NCBI GenBank assembly: GCA_023265015.1
Contig: JAHFUO010000006.1
Span: 1 to 37,509, forward strand
Direction: 5' to 3'
DNA: 37,509 bases
Source: Acidobacteriota bacterium
GTDB taxonomy: Bacteria; Acidobacteriota; Vicinamibacteria; Vicinamibacterales; UBA2999
Below are positions 7,289-14,820 of this stretch, one piece after another. The notes under the pieces are model-generated. The model made no database searches. It saw only the letters and a list, made by a program, of their open reading frames with translations, and was not told where the DNA came from. Positions within the stretch are counted from its first letter, which is position 1, and the number at the start of each line of letters is the position of its first letter. The translations under genes and the position numbers were made by a program.

Positions 7289-7744
7289 TCAACATCGGGT
7301 GCGGAACTGGCGCACGGCCTCGACCATCACTGCAGCCACCAGCGACGTTGCGCCGGCCAGCATCCACATCGGCTGCGCGCGCAACCGGACCATCATCACA
7401 TACGCGATCCCAGCGAGTATAGCGTATCTCGTGATGTATTTCACAAGACGCCACCACCTCGAAGCACGCCGATGGTCGGGCTGATCTGCGGCAGCAGCCG
7501 GCAACTGCATCGCGGCGTCGACCGCGGCGCGCAGCGCGCCGTAGCTCATCGCGATGAGGGCGCCGCCGCCAACGACGGCCGCCGCCGATCGCCATCCGTT
7601 GTCGGTCACCGCGCCGACGAGGGCGATCGCCGCGCACGCGATGACGCCGGTCCGCTCGATGCGTCGCAGCTGCGGATCGCGTTCAATCCCGAGCCCTGAG
7701 CCCTGGGCCTTGAGCCCTGAGCCCTGAGCCCTGAGCCTTCTCAT
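7289..7744 (-). CDS. atpI: ATP synthase subunit I (AtpI-like)
   Basis: Small membrane protein of the ATP-synt_I family, thought to help c-ring assembly. About four hydrophobic helices are visible: VIACAAIALVGAV, AAAVVGGGALIAMSYGAL, YAILAGIAYVMMV and MWMLAGATSLVAAVMVEAV. Its ATG at 7744 overlaps the atpZ stop (ATGA), which fixes this start. The first ~20 residues (MRRLRAQGSGLKAQGSGLG) are encoded by a 7-bp TGAGCCC repeat array and are probably not part of the functional fold. Length is 151 residues. The gene for subunit a, normally next, is missing; atpE starts 59 nt downstream. Confidence 0.75.
   Translation of the reverse strand: MRRLRAQGSGLKAQGSGLGIERDPQLRRIERTGVIACAAIALVGAVTDNGWRSAAAVVGGGALIAMSYGALRAAVDAAMQLPAAAADQPDHRRASRWWRLVKYITRYAILAGIAYVMMVRLRAQPMWMLAGATSLVAAVMVEAVRQFRTRC
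7690..7740. repeat. 7-bp TGAGCCC array forming the atpI 5' end
   Basis: About seven units of TGAGCCC or close variants (GAGCCCTGAGCCCTGGGCCT...). Read on the minus strand it encodes RAQGSGLKAQGSGLG at the start of AtpI. The array begins immediately after the atpI start codon, which itself overlaps the atpZ stop. Confidence 0.85.
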
Positions 7745-7962
7745 TGTCTCGGACTGGATGCCTGTCCGGCCGTGCGGAAGACGTTGACGGCGCCCGCGGC
7801 GAGTCCAAGAAAAAAGAACAGGAACGTCAGCCAGGGCCGCGTGCCGAGCCACCGGTCGAGCGTCGATCCGATCCACCATCCCATGACGACGGCAATCACG
7901 AACGCAAAGCCGACCGATCCGACGGTCCCCAGCGCCTTCAGAGCGCCATCAGACTTCGCCAT
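7741..7962 (-). CDS. atpZ: AtpZ/AtpQ-like ATP synthase accessory membrane protein
   Basis: A 73-residue protein with two hydrophobic helices (GFAFVIAVVMGWWIGSTLD and LTFLFFFLGLAAGAVNVFRTA). It matches the 'ATPase gene 1'/AtpZ pattern G-x-x-x-D-x-x-x-G-(S/T)-x-P. Family members sit at the front of F-type ATPase operons, and some affect Mg2+/Ca2+ entry. The ATG at 7962 is preferred over the GTG at 7968 given by the track; GGGGTGGGT lies just upstream. It is divergent from the VWFA/hem operon. Translational coupling to atpI by ATGA overlap. Confidence 0.8.
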   Translation of the reverse strand: MAKSDGALKALGTVGSVGFAFVIAVVMGWWIGSTLDRWLGTRPWLTFLFFFLGLAAGAVNVFRTAGQASSPRQ

Positions 7963-8011
7963 ACCCACCCCAAGTCTAGTCTTTTCAATGAGTTTGAGCT
8001 ACGGGTCGCCC

Positions 8012-8041
8012 TTGACCCGCCGGAATCGCGGGACCTATACT
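8012..8041 (+). promoter_or_regulatory. sigma70-type promoter of the VWFA/hem operon
   Basis: TTGACC (8012-8017), an 18-nt spacer, then TATACT (8036-8041), about 35 nt before the ATG at 8076. It is the best -35/-10 pair seen in the window. It sits in the divergent atpZ/VWFA interval, in the right orientation to start the long operon of overlapping genes 8076-14570. Confidence 0.6.
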
Positions 8042-8075
8042 GCCCTAATCGATCGCCTCGAGCATCAGACGATCC

Positions 8076-8984
8076 ATGTGCAGAACCTCACGGCTTCATC
8101 GGGCCTCCGCAGTGGCTCTGGCGATCGCATCGGCGTGCATCGTCGTCGAGCGCGCGGCGCTTCGCGCTCAGGGCGGGCGCGAGCGAACGCTCTTCGTCAG
8201 CGCGGTGGATCAGAAGGGCGAGCCGGTCGATCGTCTTGGCCCGAACGATTTCATCGTTCGCGAAGATGGCGCGGCGCGCGAAGTGCTGCGCGTCACGCAC
8301 GCGACCGAGCCGATTGACATTGCCATGCTCGTCGACGACAGCGCCGCCTCGGAAGGCGTGATCCCGCGCGTCCGCGAAGGGCTCACGGCGTTCTTCGGCG
8401 CGATGGCGAAGGGCAACCAGATTGCGCTCGTCGGCCTCGCCGATCGTCCGACCATCCTGGTCAACTACACAGCGAACACGAAGCTGCTGCAGGACGGTAT
8501 CGGCCTGCTGTGGCCGCGCACGCACGCGGGAGCGACGTTCATGGACGCGATCTACGAGGTCGCACTCGGCCTCGAGAAGCGCGACACGCCGCGCGCGGTG
8601 ATGGTGCCGGTCATCACGGACGGCGCCGATTTGAGCAACCGCCAGTACATCCAGGTGACTGCCGCGCTGAAGCGCGCCGGCGCCGCGGTCCACGCGATCA
8701 CGGTCGGCGACTTCGGCGCGACCGATGACGACGACCTTCGGAATCGCGCGCGCGTCCTGGCGGAAGGGACGCGGATGACCGGCGGCCAGCGCGTCAACCT
8801 GCTCACCCCGAGCGCAGTGCAGCAGGCGCTCGAGCGGCTCGGCCGCGAGCTGTCGTCGCAATACAAGGTCGTGTACGGCCGGCCGGAGTCGCTCATCCCG
8901 CCGGAGAAAATCGAGGTGAGCGCGCGGCGCCCCGAGGTGACCATGCGAGGCACACCGGAGCGCGGAACGGGGAGCTCGAAGTGA
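8076..8984 (+). CDS. VWFA-related protein, TIGR03436-type (first copy)
   Basis: A 302-residue exported protein. The N-terminus is signal-like (ASAVALAIASACIVVERAALRAQ). A short beta segment (LFVSAVDQKGEPVDRLGPNDFIVREDG) precedes a von Willebrand A fold. The MIDAS region reads MLVDDSAAS; the canonical DxSxS is imperfect (D-D-S-A-A), so metal binding may be weak. Later landmarks are ALVGLADRPTILVNYT, VMVPVITDGADLSNRQ and SSQYKVVYGRPE. This architecture is characteristic of Acidobacteriota, but its role is not established. It is first in an operon in which every following gene overlaps or abuts, and it is coupled to the second copy by GTGA. Confidence 0.85.
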   Translation: MCRTSRLHRASAVALAIASACIVVERAALRAQGGRERTLFVSAVDQKGEPVDRLGPNDFIVREDGAAREVLRVTHATEPIDIAMLVDDSAASEGVIPRVREGLTAFFGAMAKGNQIALVGLADRPTILVNYTANTKLLQDGIGLLWPRTHAGATFMDAIYEVALGLEKRDTPRAVMVPVITDGADLSNRQYIQVTAALKRAGAAVHAITVGDFGATDDDDLRNRARVLAEGTRMTGGQRVNLLTPSAVQQALERLGRELSSQYKVVYGRPESLIPPEKIEVSARRPEVTMRGTPERGTGSSK

Positions 8985-9895
8985 AGCGTGTTGCTTTTCT
9001 CGCCGCCGCCGTCGTTGCGGCGCTCGTGTCTGCGCCGTCGGCGCAGGCTCCAGGCACATTCCGCGCGGCGATTGACGTCGTCTCGCTCAACGTCACGGCG
9101 ATGGACGCGTCGAACCATTACGTCACCGACCTCGACGAAAAGGATTACTCCGTATTCGAGGACGGCGTGAAGCAGGACCTGACGTTCTTCACCCGCAAGC
9201 AGCAGCCGATCGCGTTGTCGCTGCTCCTCGACAGCAGCGCCAGCATGGAAGACAAGCTGGCCACGCTGCAGACGGCCGCGACGAATTTCGTGCGCCGCCT
9301 GAAGTCGAACGACCTCGCGCAGGTCATCGACTTCGACAGCCGCGTCGAGATCCGCCAGGCCTTCACCTCGACTCAGGGCGAGCTCAACTCGGCCATCCTG
9401 CAGACGCAGGCGGGCGGATCGACGTCGCTCTACAACGCCGTCTACATCTCGCTGAAGGAGCTCGCCAAGGTCCGCGCGACGGGCGATGAAGACGTCCGGC
9501 GCCACGCGCTCGTGCTGTTTTCCGACGGCGAGGACACGTCGAGCCTGATCTCGTTCGACGAGGTGCTCGAGCTCGCCAAGCGCGGCGAGACGGCGATCTT
9601 CACCATCGCGCTCCGCGGCGCCGACACGCAGAGCAAGGGCTTTCACGAGGCCGAGTTCGTGATGCGCCAGCTCGCCCAGGAAACGGGCGGACGCTCGTTC
9701 TTCCCGGCCAAGATCGACGACCTGAACGGCGTCTATGCGGAGATCGCCGACGAGCTCGCCAGCCAGTACACGCTGGGGTACTCCTCGAAGAACATCAAGC
9801 GCGACGGTGCGTTCCGCCGAATCGTGGTGCAGATCGACAGGCCGAACGTGACGCCGCGCACCAAGCGGGGCTACTACGCCCCGACAACGCGTTGA
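8981..9895 (+). CDS. VWFA-related protein, TIGR03436-type (second copy)
   Basis: A 304-residue paralogue of the preceding protein. It has a signal peptide (VAFLAAAVVAALVSAPSAQA), the TIGR03436 opening (IDVVSLNVTAMDASNHYVTDLDEKDYSVFEDGVKQDLTFF) and a VWA domain with an intact MIDAS DSSAS in LLLDSSASMEDK. VLFSDGEDTSS carries the later MIDAS acidic residue. The ending LASQYTLGYSSKN...RGYYAP is typical of the family. The GTG start overlaps the previous stop (GTGA), and its own stop overlaps the TTG start of the HemX-like gene. Probably a periplasmic or membrane-anchored adaptor; the target is unknown. Confidence 0.88.
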   Translation: MKRVAFLAAAVVAALVSAPSAQAPGTFRAAIDVVSLNVTAMDASNHYVTDLDEKDYSVFEDGVKQDLTFFTRKQQPIALSLLLDSSASMEDKLATLQTAATNFVRRLKSNDLAQVIDFDSRVEIRQAFTSTQGELNSAILQTQAGGSTSLYNAVYISLKELAKVRATGDEDVRRHALVLFSDGEDTSSLISFDEVLELAKRGETAIFTIALRGADTQSKGFHEAEFVMRQLAQETGGRSFFPAKIDDLNGVYAEIADELASQYTLGYSSKNIKRDGAFRRIVVQIDRPNVTPRTKRGYYAPTTR

Positions 9896-10719
9896 ACACG
9901 CTCCCGCTGCTGCTGTACGCGGCCGCAGGCGTCGCGTACGCGATCCACTTCGCGCGGCGGGATCCTTCGATCGGCCGGACGGCCACCACGCTCCTCCTCT
10001 TCGGCGCGCTCGTGCACACCTTCGTGATCGGGATGCAGACGATGGAGGTGAGGCATGTGCCGTTCACCAACCCGTCGCGCGCGGTCTCGACGTTCGTGTG
10101 GCTGCTGGCGCTGTCGTATCTCTACCTCGAGCTCACGACCGATGAGCGCTCGATGGGCGTCTTCATCCTTCCCGTCGTCATCGGCCTGCAGGTCATCCCC
10201 GCGATCTACCCCGGCATGGAGTACGCCGACCCGGTGCTCGACAGCGCGTGGTTCTGGGTGCACGTCTCCTCGCTCCTCTTCGCGTACGCCAGCTTCGCGC
10301 TGGCAGGGGTGCTGGGGGTCACGTACATGCTGCAGTTCAAGGAGATCAAGAAAAAACATCTCGGCTATTTCTACACGCGGCTGCCGTCGCTGCAGATTCT
10401 CGACGTGATGAACTCGCGCGCGGTGGCGGTCGGCTGGCTCTTTCTCACCATCGGCGTCATCGTCGGCGCGGTGTGGACGGCGCAGGCGCGCGCCGCGGCG
10501 CCCGACGACCCGAACCTGCAGGCGATGTCGCTCAACGACCCGAAGATTTTCATGGCGATGCTGACGTGGGTGGTCTACTCGTTCGCGGTGTTCGCACGCC
10601 GCACGATGGGATGGACCGGGCGGCGCGCCGCGTGGCTGTCGACGGTCGGGTTCGCCTTCGCGATGTTGAACTTCCTGCCGATCAAGTACTTCGTGAACAC
10701 GAGCCACACGTTCTACTGA
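9892..10719 (+). CDS. HemX/CcsA-like cytochrome c assembly family membrane protein
   Basis: A 275-residue protein with about eight hydrophobic helices in the CcsA/ResC/HemX family (cytochrome c assembly protein, PF01578 type). Conserved histidines are visible in VHTFVIG, FWVHVSS and the C-terminal NTSHTFY. The heme-binding WWD motif is not intact: where a WDPKE-like stretch is expected it reads LNDPKIFMAMLTWVVY. It is therefore more like HemX, which affects HemA level in Bacillus, than a heme lyase. It starts at TTG overlapping the VWFA stop (TTGA) and ends one base before hemA, which fits a hemX position. Confidence 0.78.
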   Translation: MNTLPLLLYAAAGVAYAIHFARRDPSIGRTATTLLLFGALVHTFVIGMQTMEVRHVPFTNPSRAVSTFVWLLALSYLYLELTTDERSMGVFILPVVIGLQVIPAIYPGMEYADPVLDSAWFWVHVSSLLFAYASFALAGVLGVTYMLQFKEIKKKHLGYFYTRLPSLQILDVMNSRAVAVGWLFLTIGVIVGAVWTAQARAAAPDDPNLQAMSLNDPKIFMAMLTWVVYSFAVFARRTMGWTGRRAAWLSTVGFAFAMLNFLPIKYFVNTSHTFY

Positions 10720-10720
10720 C

Positions 10721-12025
10721 GTGGATTTCTTCCTTCTCGGCGTGAGCCACCGGACGGCGCCCATCGACCTCAGGGAGCGCCTCGACTTCTCCAGCCGCGA
10801 CGTCGGCGCGGCAGTGGAGGCGGTGTCCGCGCGGCCGTTGATGGCCGAATCGGTCGTGCTGTCGACGTGCAACCGCTCGGAGATCTACGGCGCGAGTGAC
10901 GATCCGACGCGCGCGCGCGAGGAGCTCGTGGCGTTCCTCAGCGACTACCACCACCTCCCGGCCGGCGCGTTCCTGCCGCACCTCTTTGCCCTCGAGAACA
11001 GCGCGGCGGTGACACACCTGTTCCGAGTGGCCGCGGGGCTCGACTCGCTGGTCGTGGGCGAGCCGCAGATCCTCGGCCAGGTGAAGGACGCCTTTCAGGC
11101 CGCGGCCGAGAGGCGCTGCGCCGGACCGATTCTGAGCAAGGTGTTCCGCTGGTCGTTTGCCGTCGGCAAGCGCGTCCGCACGGAGACGGCGCTCGGCGAG
11201 GGCGCGGTGTCGGTGAGCTTTGCGGCGGTCGCGCTCGCCCGCAAGATCTTCGGCCGCCTGCAGGGACGCCACGTGCTGGTCGTCGGCGCCGGCGAGATCA
11301 GCTCGCTCACCGCGCAGCACCTGCGCAGCCACGGGGTCGGCGAGATCGTGATCACGAGCCGCACCCTCGCGCATGCCGAGGCGCTGGCGGCCGAGGTCGG
11401 CGGCAGGGCCGTGCCGTGGGACGGGATGATCGCGGCGCTCGGCGCCAGCGATATCGTCATCACCGCAACCGGATCGCAGCGGCCGATCATCACGCGCGCG
11501 CAGCTCGAGACGGTGAAAGGACGGCGCCGCAGCGACACGCTGTTCATCATCGACATCGCCGTGCCGCGCGACGTCGATCCGGCGGTCGGCGACATCGAGC
11601 AGGTGTTCCTCTACAACATCGACGATCTGCAGTCAATCGTGCAGGAGAACCTGTCGCGGCGCGCAGGGGAAATCGAGCGCGCGGAATCGATCGTGTCCGA
11701 AGAGGTGACGAAGTTCGCGTCGTGGCAGCGATCGCGGGGCGCCGTGCCGACCGTCATCGCGCTCCGGCAGCGCTTCGACGCCATCCGCCGCGCCGAGCTG
11801 CTGCGCCTCGAAGGCAAGCTGGGGGCGCTTCCGCCGGAGGCGCGGGCGCGCGTCGACGAAGTCACCCGACTCATCGTCGAGAAGCTGCTCGTCGAGCCGA
11901 CCGAACAGCTCAAGGCGCTGCCCGACGAAGAGACCCAGGCCGCCTACACCGAGGCGATCAACCGGCTGTTCCGGCTGCGCGAAGAGGAAGACGAGTCCAG
12001 CACGAGGGAGCCGCGCGGGCAATGA
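10721..12025 (+). CDS. hemA: glutamyl-tRNA reductase
   Basis: Reduces glutamyl-tRNA(Glu) with NADPH to glutamate-1-semialdehyde, the first committed step of tetrapyrrole synthesis by the C5 route. The 434-residue length is normal. Landmarks are GVSHRTAP, the catalytic Cys50 in STCNRSEIY, the recognition stretch LFRVAAGLDSLVVGEPQILGQVK, the NADPH-binding loop VVGAGEISSL, and a helical dimerisation tail. The GTG start at 10721 lies one base after the HemX-like stop. Its stop overlaps the hemC ATG (ATGA). The long out-of-frame ORF 11416..13020 is partly a shadow of this gene. Confidence 0.97.
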   Translation: MDFFLLGVSHRTAPIDLRERLDFSSRDVGAAVEAVSARPLMAESVVLSTCNRSEIYGASDDPTRAREELVAFLSDYHHLPAGAFLPHLFALENSAAVTHLFRVAAGLDSLVVGEPQILGQVKDAFQAAAERRCAGPILSKVFRWSFAVGKRVRTETALGEGAVSVSFAAVALARKIFGRLQGRHVLVVGAGEISSLTAQHLRSHGVGEIVITSRTLAHAEALAAEVGGRAVPWDGMIAALGASDIVITATGSQRPIITRAQLETVKGRRRSDTLFIIDIAVPRDVDPAVGDIEQVFLYNIDDLQSIVQENLSRRAGEIERAESIVSEEVTKFASWQRSRGAVPTVIALRQRFDAIRRAELLRLEGKLGALPPEARARVDEVTRLIVEKLLVEPTEQLKALPDEETQAAYTEAINRLFRLREEEDESSTREPRGQ

Positions 12026-13020
12026 CCCTGAAGCTCGGGACGCGCGGCAGCCAGCTCGCGCTCTGTCAGGCCAACGCCGTCGCGGCGCTGCTGCTGGGTC
12101 GCGCGGGCATCGAGTGCGAGATCGTCATCATCAAGACGTCGGGCGACCAACTGGCGGAGGCGACGCTTGCGCAGATCGGCGGCAAGCGGCTGTTCGTGAA
12201 GGAAATCGAGGATGCGCTGCTCGGGGGCGAGATCGACCTCGCCGTGCACAGCAGCAAGGACATGCCGGCCGTGTTGCCCGACGGCCTGGCGATCGGCGCG
12301 GTGCTGCCGCGCGAGGACGCGCGCGATGCGGTCGCGCTGCCGGCCGACGGCGCGAAGGTCCGCCGGAAAACGGACAGGGGCGACGTCGGCGTCTCGCTCG
12401 AGGAGCTCGTCGCGCGGTTGGGGCAGGGCCCCCGCATCGGCACGAGCAGCGTGCGGCGGACGGCGCAGCTCACGCGCCTGTTTCCCCGCGCGTGCTTTCT
12501 CCCCATTCGCGGCAACCTCGACACGCGTCTTCGCAAGCTGGATGCAGGCGAGTACGATGCGCTCGTGCTGGCATCCGCCGGGCTGATTCGGCTGGAGCAT
12601 CGCGCGAGGATCTCCACGGCGCTTCCCGTCCCGGCCTGCGTGCCTGCGCCCGGCCAGGGCATCATCGCACTCGAGGTGCGTGCCGACGATGACCGCATGG
12701 CGCGGGCGTCGGCCGCGATCAACGATGCCCGCGCGAGAGCCGCGCTCGACGCCGAGCGCGCGGTCGTCATCAGGCTTGGCGGCGGCTGCCAGATGCCGAT
12801 CGGCGCGCATGCGCAGGTCGTGGGAGGCACGCTGCACATGACGGCCATCGTCCTGTCGCTCGACGGGGCGCAAGCGGTGCGCGCGGAATCGTACGGGGCG
12901 ATCGGGGACGGTCGGACCGTCGGGAGCGCCGCGGCCGAACAGCTGCTCGAGCAGGGCGCCGAGGACATTCTCGCGGACGTCGAGCGCGCGCACGCGGCGG
13001 TCGAAGGTCTCCAGCCATGA
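12022..13020 (+). CDS. hemC: porphobilinogen deaminase (hydroxymethylbilane synthase)
   Basis: Joins four porphobilinogens into hydroxymethylbilane. The start ATG at 12022 (overlapping the hemA stop) gives MTLKLGTRGSQLALCQA. The 332-residue product shows VKEIEDALLGGEIDLAVHSSKDMP with the catalytic Asp, IGTSSVRRTAQL, PIRGNLDTRLRKL and APGQGIIALEVR. The dipyrromethane-cofactor cysteine is C256 in LGGGCQMPIGAHA. It is a little longer than usual because of an insert (KVRRKTDRGDVGVSLEELVARLGQ) before the TSSVRR motif. Its stop overlaps the next start (ATGA at 13017). The track ORF 11416..13020 contains it with a false N-terminal extension. Confidence 0.96.
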   Translation: MTLKLGTRGSQLALCQANAVAALLLGRAGIECEIVIIKTSGDQLAEATLAQIGGKRLFVKEIEDALLGGEIDLAVHSSKDMPAVLPDGLAIGAVLPREDARDAVALPADGAKVRRKTDRGDVGVSLEELVARLGQGPRIGTSSVRRTAQLTRLFPRACFLPIRGNLDTRLRKLDAGEYDALVLASAGLIRLEHRARISTALPVPACVPAPGQGIIALEVRADDDRMARASAAINDARARAALDAERAVVIRLGGGCQMPIGAHAQVVGGTLHMTAIVLSLDGAQAVRAESYGAIGDGRTVGSAAAEQLLEQGAEDILADVERAHAAVEGLQP

Positions 13021-14570
13021 GGCACCCGGCTGTCTACCTGATTGGCGCGGGCCCCGGAGATCCGGGTCTCATCACCGCGCACGGGCTTCAGTACCTTCGC
13101 GCTGCGGACGTCGTCGTCTACGACCACCTCGTTCCGACGCGTCTGCTCAAGTACGCGCGACAGGGAGCCGAGTTGATTGACGTCGGCATCGCCGCCCCGC
13201 AGGCCATGGCGCAGGAGGCGATCAACTACCTGCTGGCCGAGAAAGCGCGCGAAGGGAAGCTCGTGGCGCGCCTCAAGTGGGGCGATCCGTTCGTGTTCGA
13301 TCGCGGCGGCGAGGAGGCGCTCTTCCTGCACGAGAACGGTGTGCCGTTCGAAGTCGTGCCGGGCATCCCGGCGGGCCTCGCGGTCCCCGCGTACGCGGGT
13401 GTGCCGGTGACCTATCCCGGCGGCGGCGACACGATCACGCTCGTCCGCGGGTACGAGGACGAAAGCCGCACGCTGCCGAACATCGATTGGGCGAGCCTCG
13501 CGCGGCTCGAGGGGACGGTCATCTGCTACGCCGGGTCGCAGCAGCTGCCCCGCATCCTCGAGGCGCTCATCTCGAACGGCTGGCCCGCTGACGGTCCCGC
13601 CGTCATCGTCTACAACGGGACGCTGCCCAGCCAGGAAACCGTCCCGGGTTCACTCCGCGAGCTGCTGGGGAGCGTGCGGGAGAGCCCGCGGAAGCGCGAG
13701 GGCGCGATCCTCGTCGTCGGGCGGGTCGTCGGGCTGCGCGAGCATCTTCGCTGGTACGACTCGCGGCCGCTGTTCGGCAAGCGCGTGCTCGTGACGCGGC
13801 CGCGCGACCAGGCGGCCGAGTTGACCGATTTGCTGACCGCGCTTGGCGCCGACTCGATCGAGGCGCCGATGATCCGGATGGCTCCGCCCGAGGATCCCGG
13901 TCCGCTGCTGCACGCGGCGTCGCGCCCGGAAGCGTTCGACTGGATCGTCTTCACGAGCGCGAACGCGGTGGATGCGTTCATGACGGCGCTCCTCGACGGT
14001 GAGCGCGACGTCCGCGCGCTCAAGGGACCTCGCCTCTGCACGTCGGGAACCGCCACGGCGGACAAGCTCGCGGCGTACGGCATCAAGGTGGATCTCATCC
14101 CGAACGAGTTCCGCGCGGATGCCGTGGCCGCGGCGCTCGTCGCCACGGGGTCCATGCAGGGCGTGCGCGTGCTGCTGCCGCGCGCGGACATCGGCCGCGA
14201 AGTCATCGCCGAGCAGCTGCGCGAAGCGGGGGCGGTGGTGACGGAAGTGATCGCGTATCGCACGATCCTCGAGGACACGCAGCGCGAAGGGGATCCTGAC
14301 GTGTACGGCATGCTGCTCGAAGGGCGCATCGACGTCGTCACCTTCACGAGCCCGTCGGCGGTGCGCAACTTCGCGAAGATCTACGGGGCCGAGCAGACTG
14401 CGGATCTGCTGAAAAACACCGTGGTCGCCACGATCGGACCGGTCACGGCCGACGCCGCGCGGCAGCTCTCGATTCCGGTCACCGTTCAGCCCCGGACGTA
14501 CACCATTCCGGCGCTGGTGGATGCAATCGCCGCGCATTACGCGCCCACCAAGAGCACGAAGACGGCTTAG
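13017..14570 (+). CDS. hemD: fused uroporphyrinogen-III C-methyltransferase / uroporphyrinogen-III synthase
   Basis: A 517-residue fusion. The first part (about 1-245) is a CobA/SUMT-type SAM methyltransferase (YLIGAGPGDPGLITAHGLQYL, YAGVPVTYPGG, ILVVGRVVGLREHLRWY). The second part (about 250-510) is HemD, which cyclises hydroxymethylbilane with ring-D inversion (RVLVTRPRDQAAEL, DWIVFTSANAV, VTFTSPSAV, VVATIGPVTA). The methyltransferase half departs from the canonical GGDPFVFGRGGEE: it reads KWGDPFVFDRGGEE, and the usual GK-x-x-G region is GIAAPQAM, so its activity needs testing. The last residues (PTKSTKTA) are encoded by the CACGAAG-type repeat. It is coupled to hemC by ATGA. Confidence 0.9.
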   Translation: MRHPAVYLIGAGPGDPGLITAHGLQYLRAADVVVYDHLVPTRLLKYARQGAELIDVGIAAPQAMAQEAINYLLAEKAREGKLVARLKWGDPFVFDRGGEEALFLHENGVPFEVVPGIPAGLAVPAYAGVPVTYPGGGDTITLVRGYEDESRTLPNIDWASLARLEGTVICYAGSQQLPRILEALISNGWPADGPAVIVYNGTLPSQETVPGSLRELLGSVRESPRKREGAILVVGRVVGLREHLRWYDSRPLFGKRVLVTRPRDQAAELTDLLTALGADSIEAPMIRMAPPEDPGPLLHAASRPEAFDWIVFTSANAVDAFMTALLDGERDVRALKGPRLCTSGTATADKLAAYGIKVDLIPNEFRADAVAAALVATGSMQGVRVLLPRADIGREVIAEQLREAGAVVTEVIAYRTILEDTQREGDPDVYGMLLEGRIDVVTFTSPSAVRNFAKIYGAEQTADLLKNTVVATIGPVTADAARQLSIPVTVQPRTYTIPALVDAIAAHYAPTKSTKTA

Positions 14571-14589
14571 AGCTTTTCTTTCGTGATCT

Positions 14590-14694
14590 GCCGCGATACA
14601 CGTCACCAATGCCGCCCGCCCCGAGCGAGCCGGTGATCTCGTACGGCCCGAGCCGCGTGCCGACGCTCAGGGACATCGACGCAAATTCTGCCAT
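14590..14694 (-). pseudogene. beheaded Ser/Thr kinase remnant
   Basis: On the minus strand from the ATG at 14694 (or 14676) the sequence reads MAEFASMSLSVGTRLGPYEI, then TGSLGAGGIGDVYRG, which is the start and glycine-rich loop of a Pkn-type kinase. Homology stops there. The next codons (RSRKKSSKPSS) come from CACGAAAG-like repeat and the back of the hemD 3' end. No lysine-bearing strand or catalytic loop follows. The fragment is the left edge of Uma2 cassette copy A. The breakpoint falls in or next to the CACGAAG-type repeat. Confidence 0.8.
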
Positions 14695-14807
14695 GGAGGA
14701 CCCGCGCGCGCGGTGAAATATCTGCGATCCCCGGCGATGCGGCCGACCGGAGTCGCGCGCCGTTCGTGGTGCGGCCGTGATGGCAGGCTCCATGCTTCGT
14801 CAACGGC

Positions 14808-14820
14808 TACAATGAGCCGA
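14808..14820 (+). promoter_or_regulatory. candidate -10 giving a leaderless Uma2 transcript (copy A)
   Basis: TACAAT (14808-14813) lies only six bases before the ATG at 14820, so a transcript from it would start at or next to the start codon. No Shine-Dalgarno sequence is present. Copy B has the same arrangement at 17382-17396. No clear -35 was found. Confidence 0.4.

Noticed and set aside
11416-12021. N-terminal part of the 534-codon ORF before hemC
   Set aside because: Out-of-frame reading of hemA (arginine-rich); hemC starts at the ATG overlapping the hemA stop.
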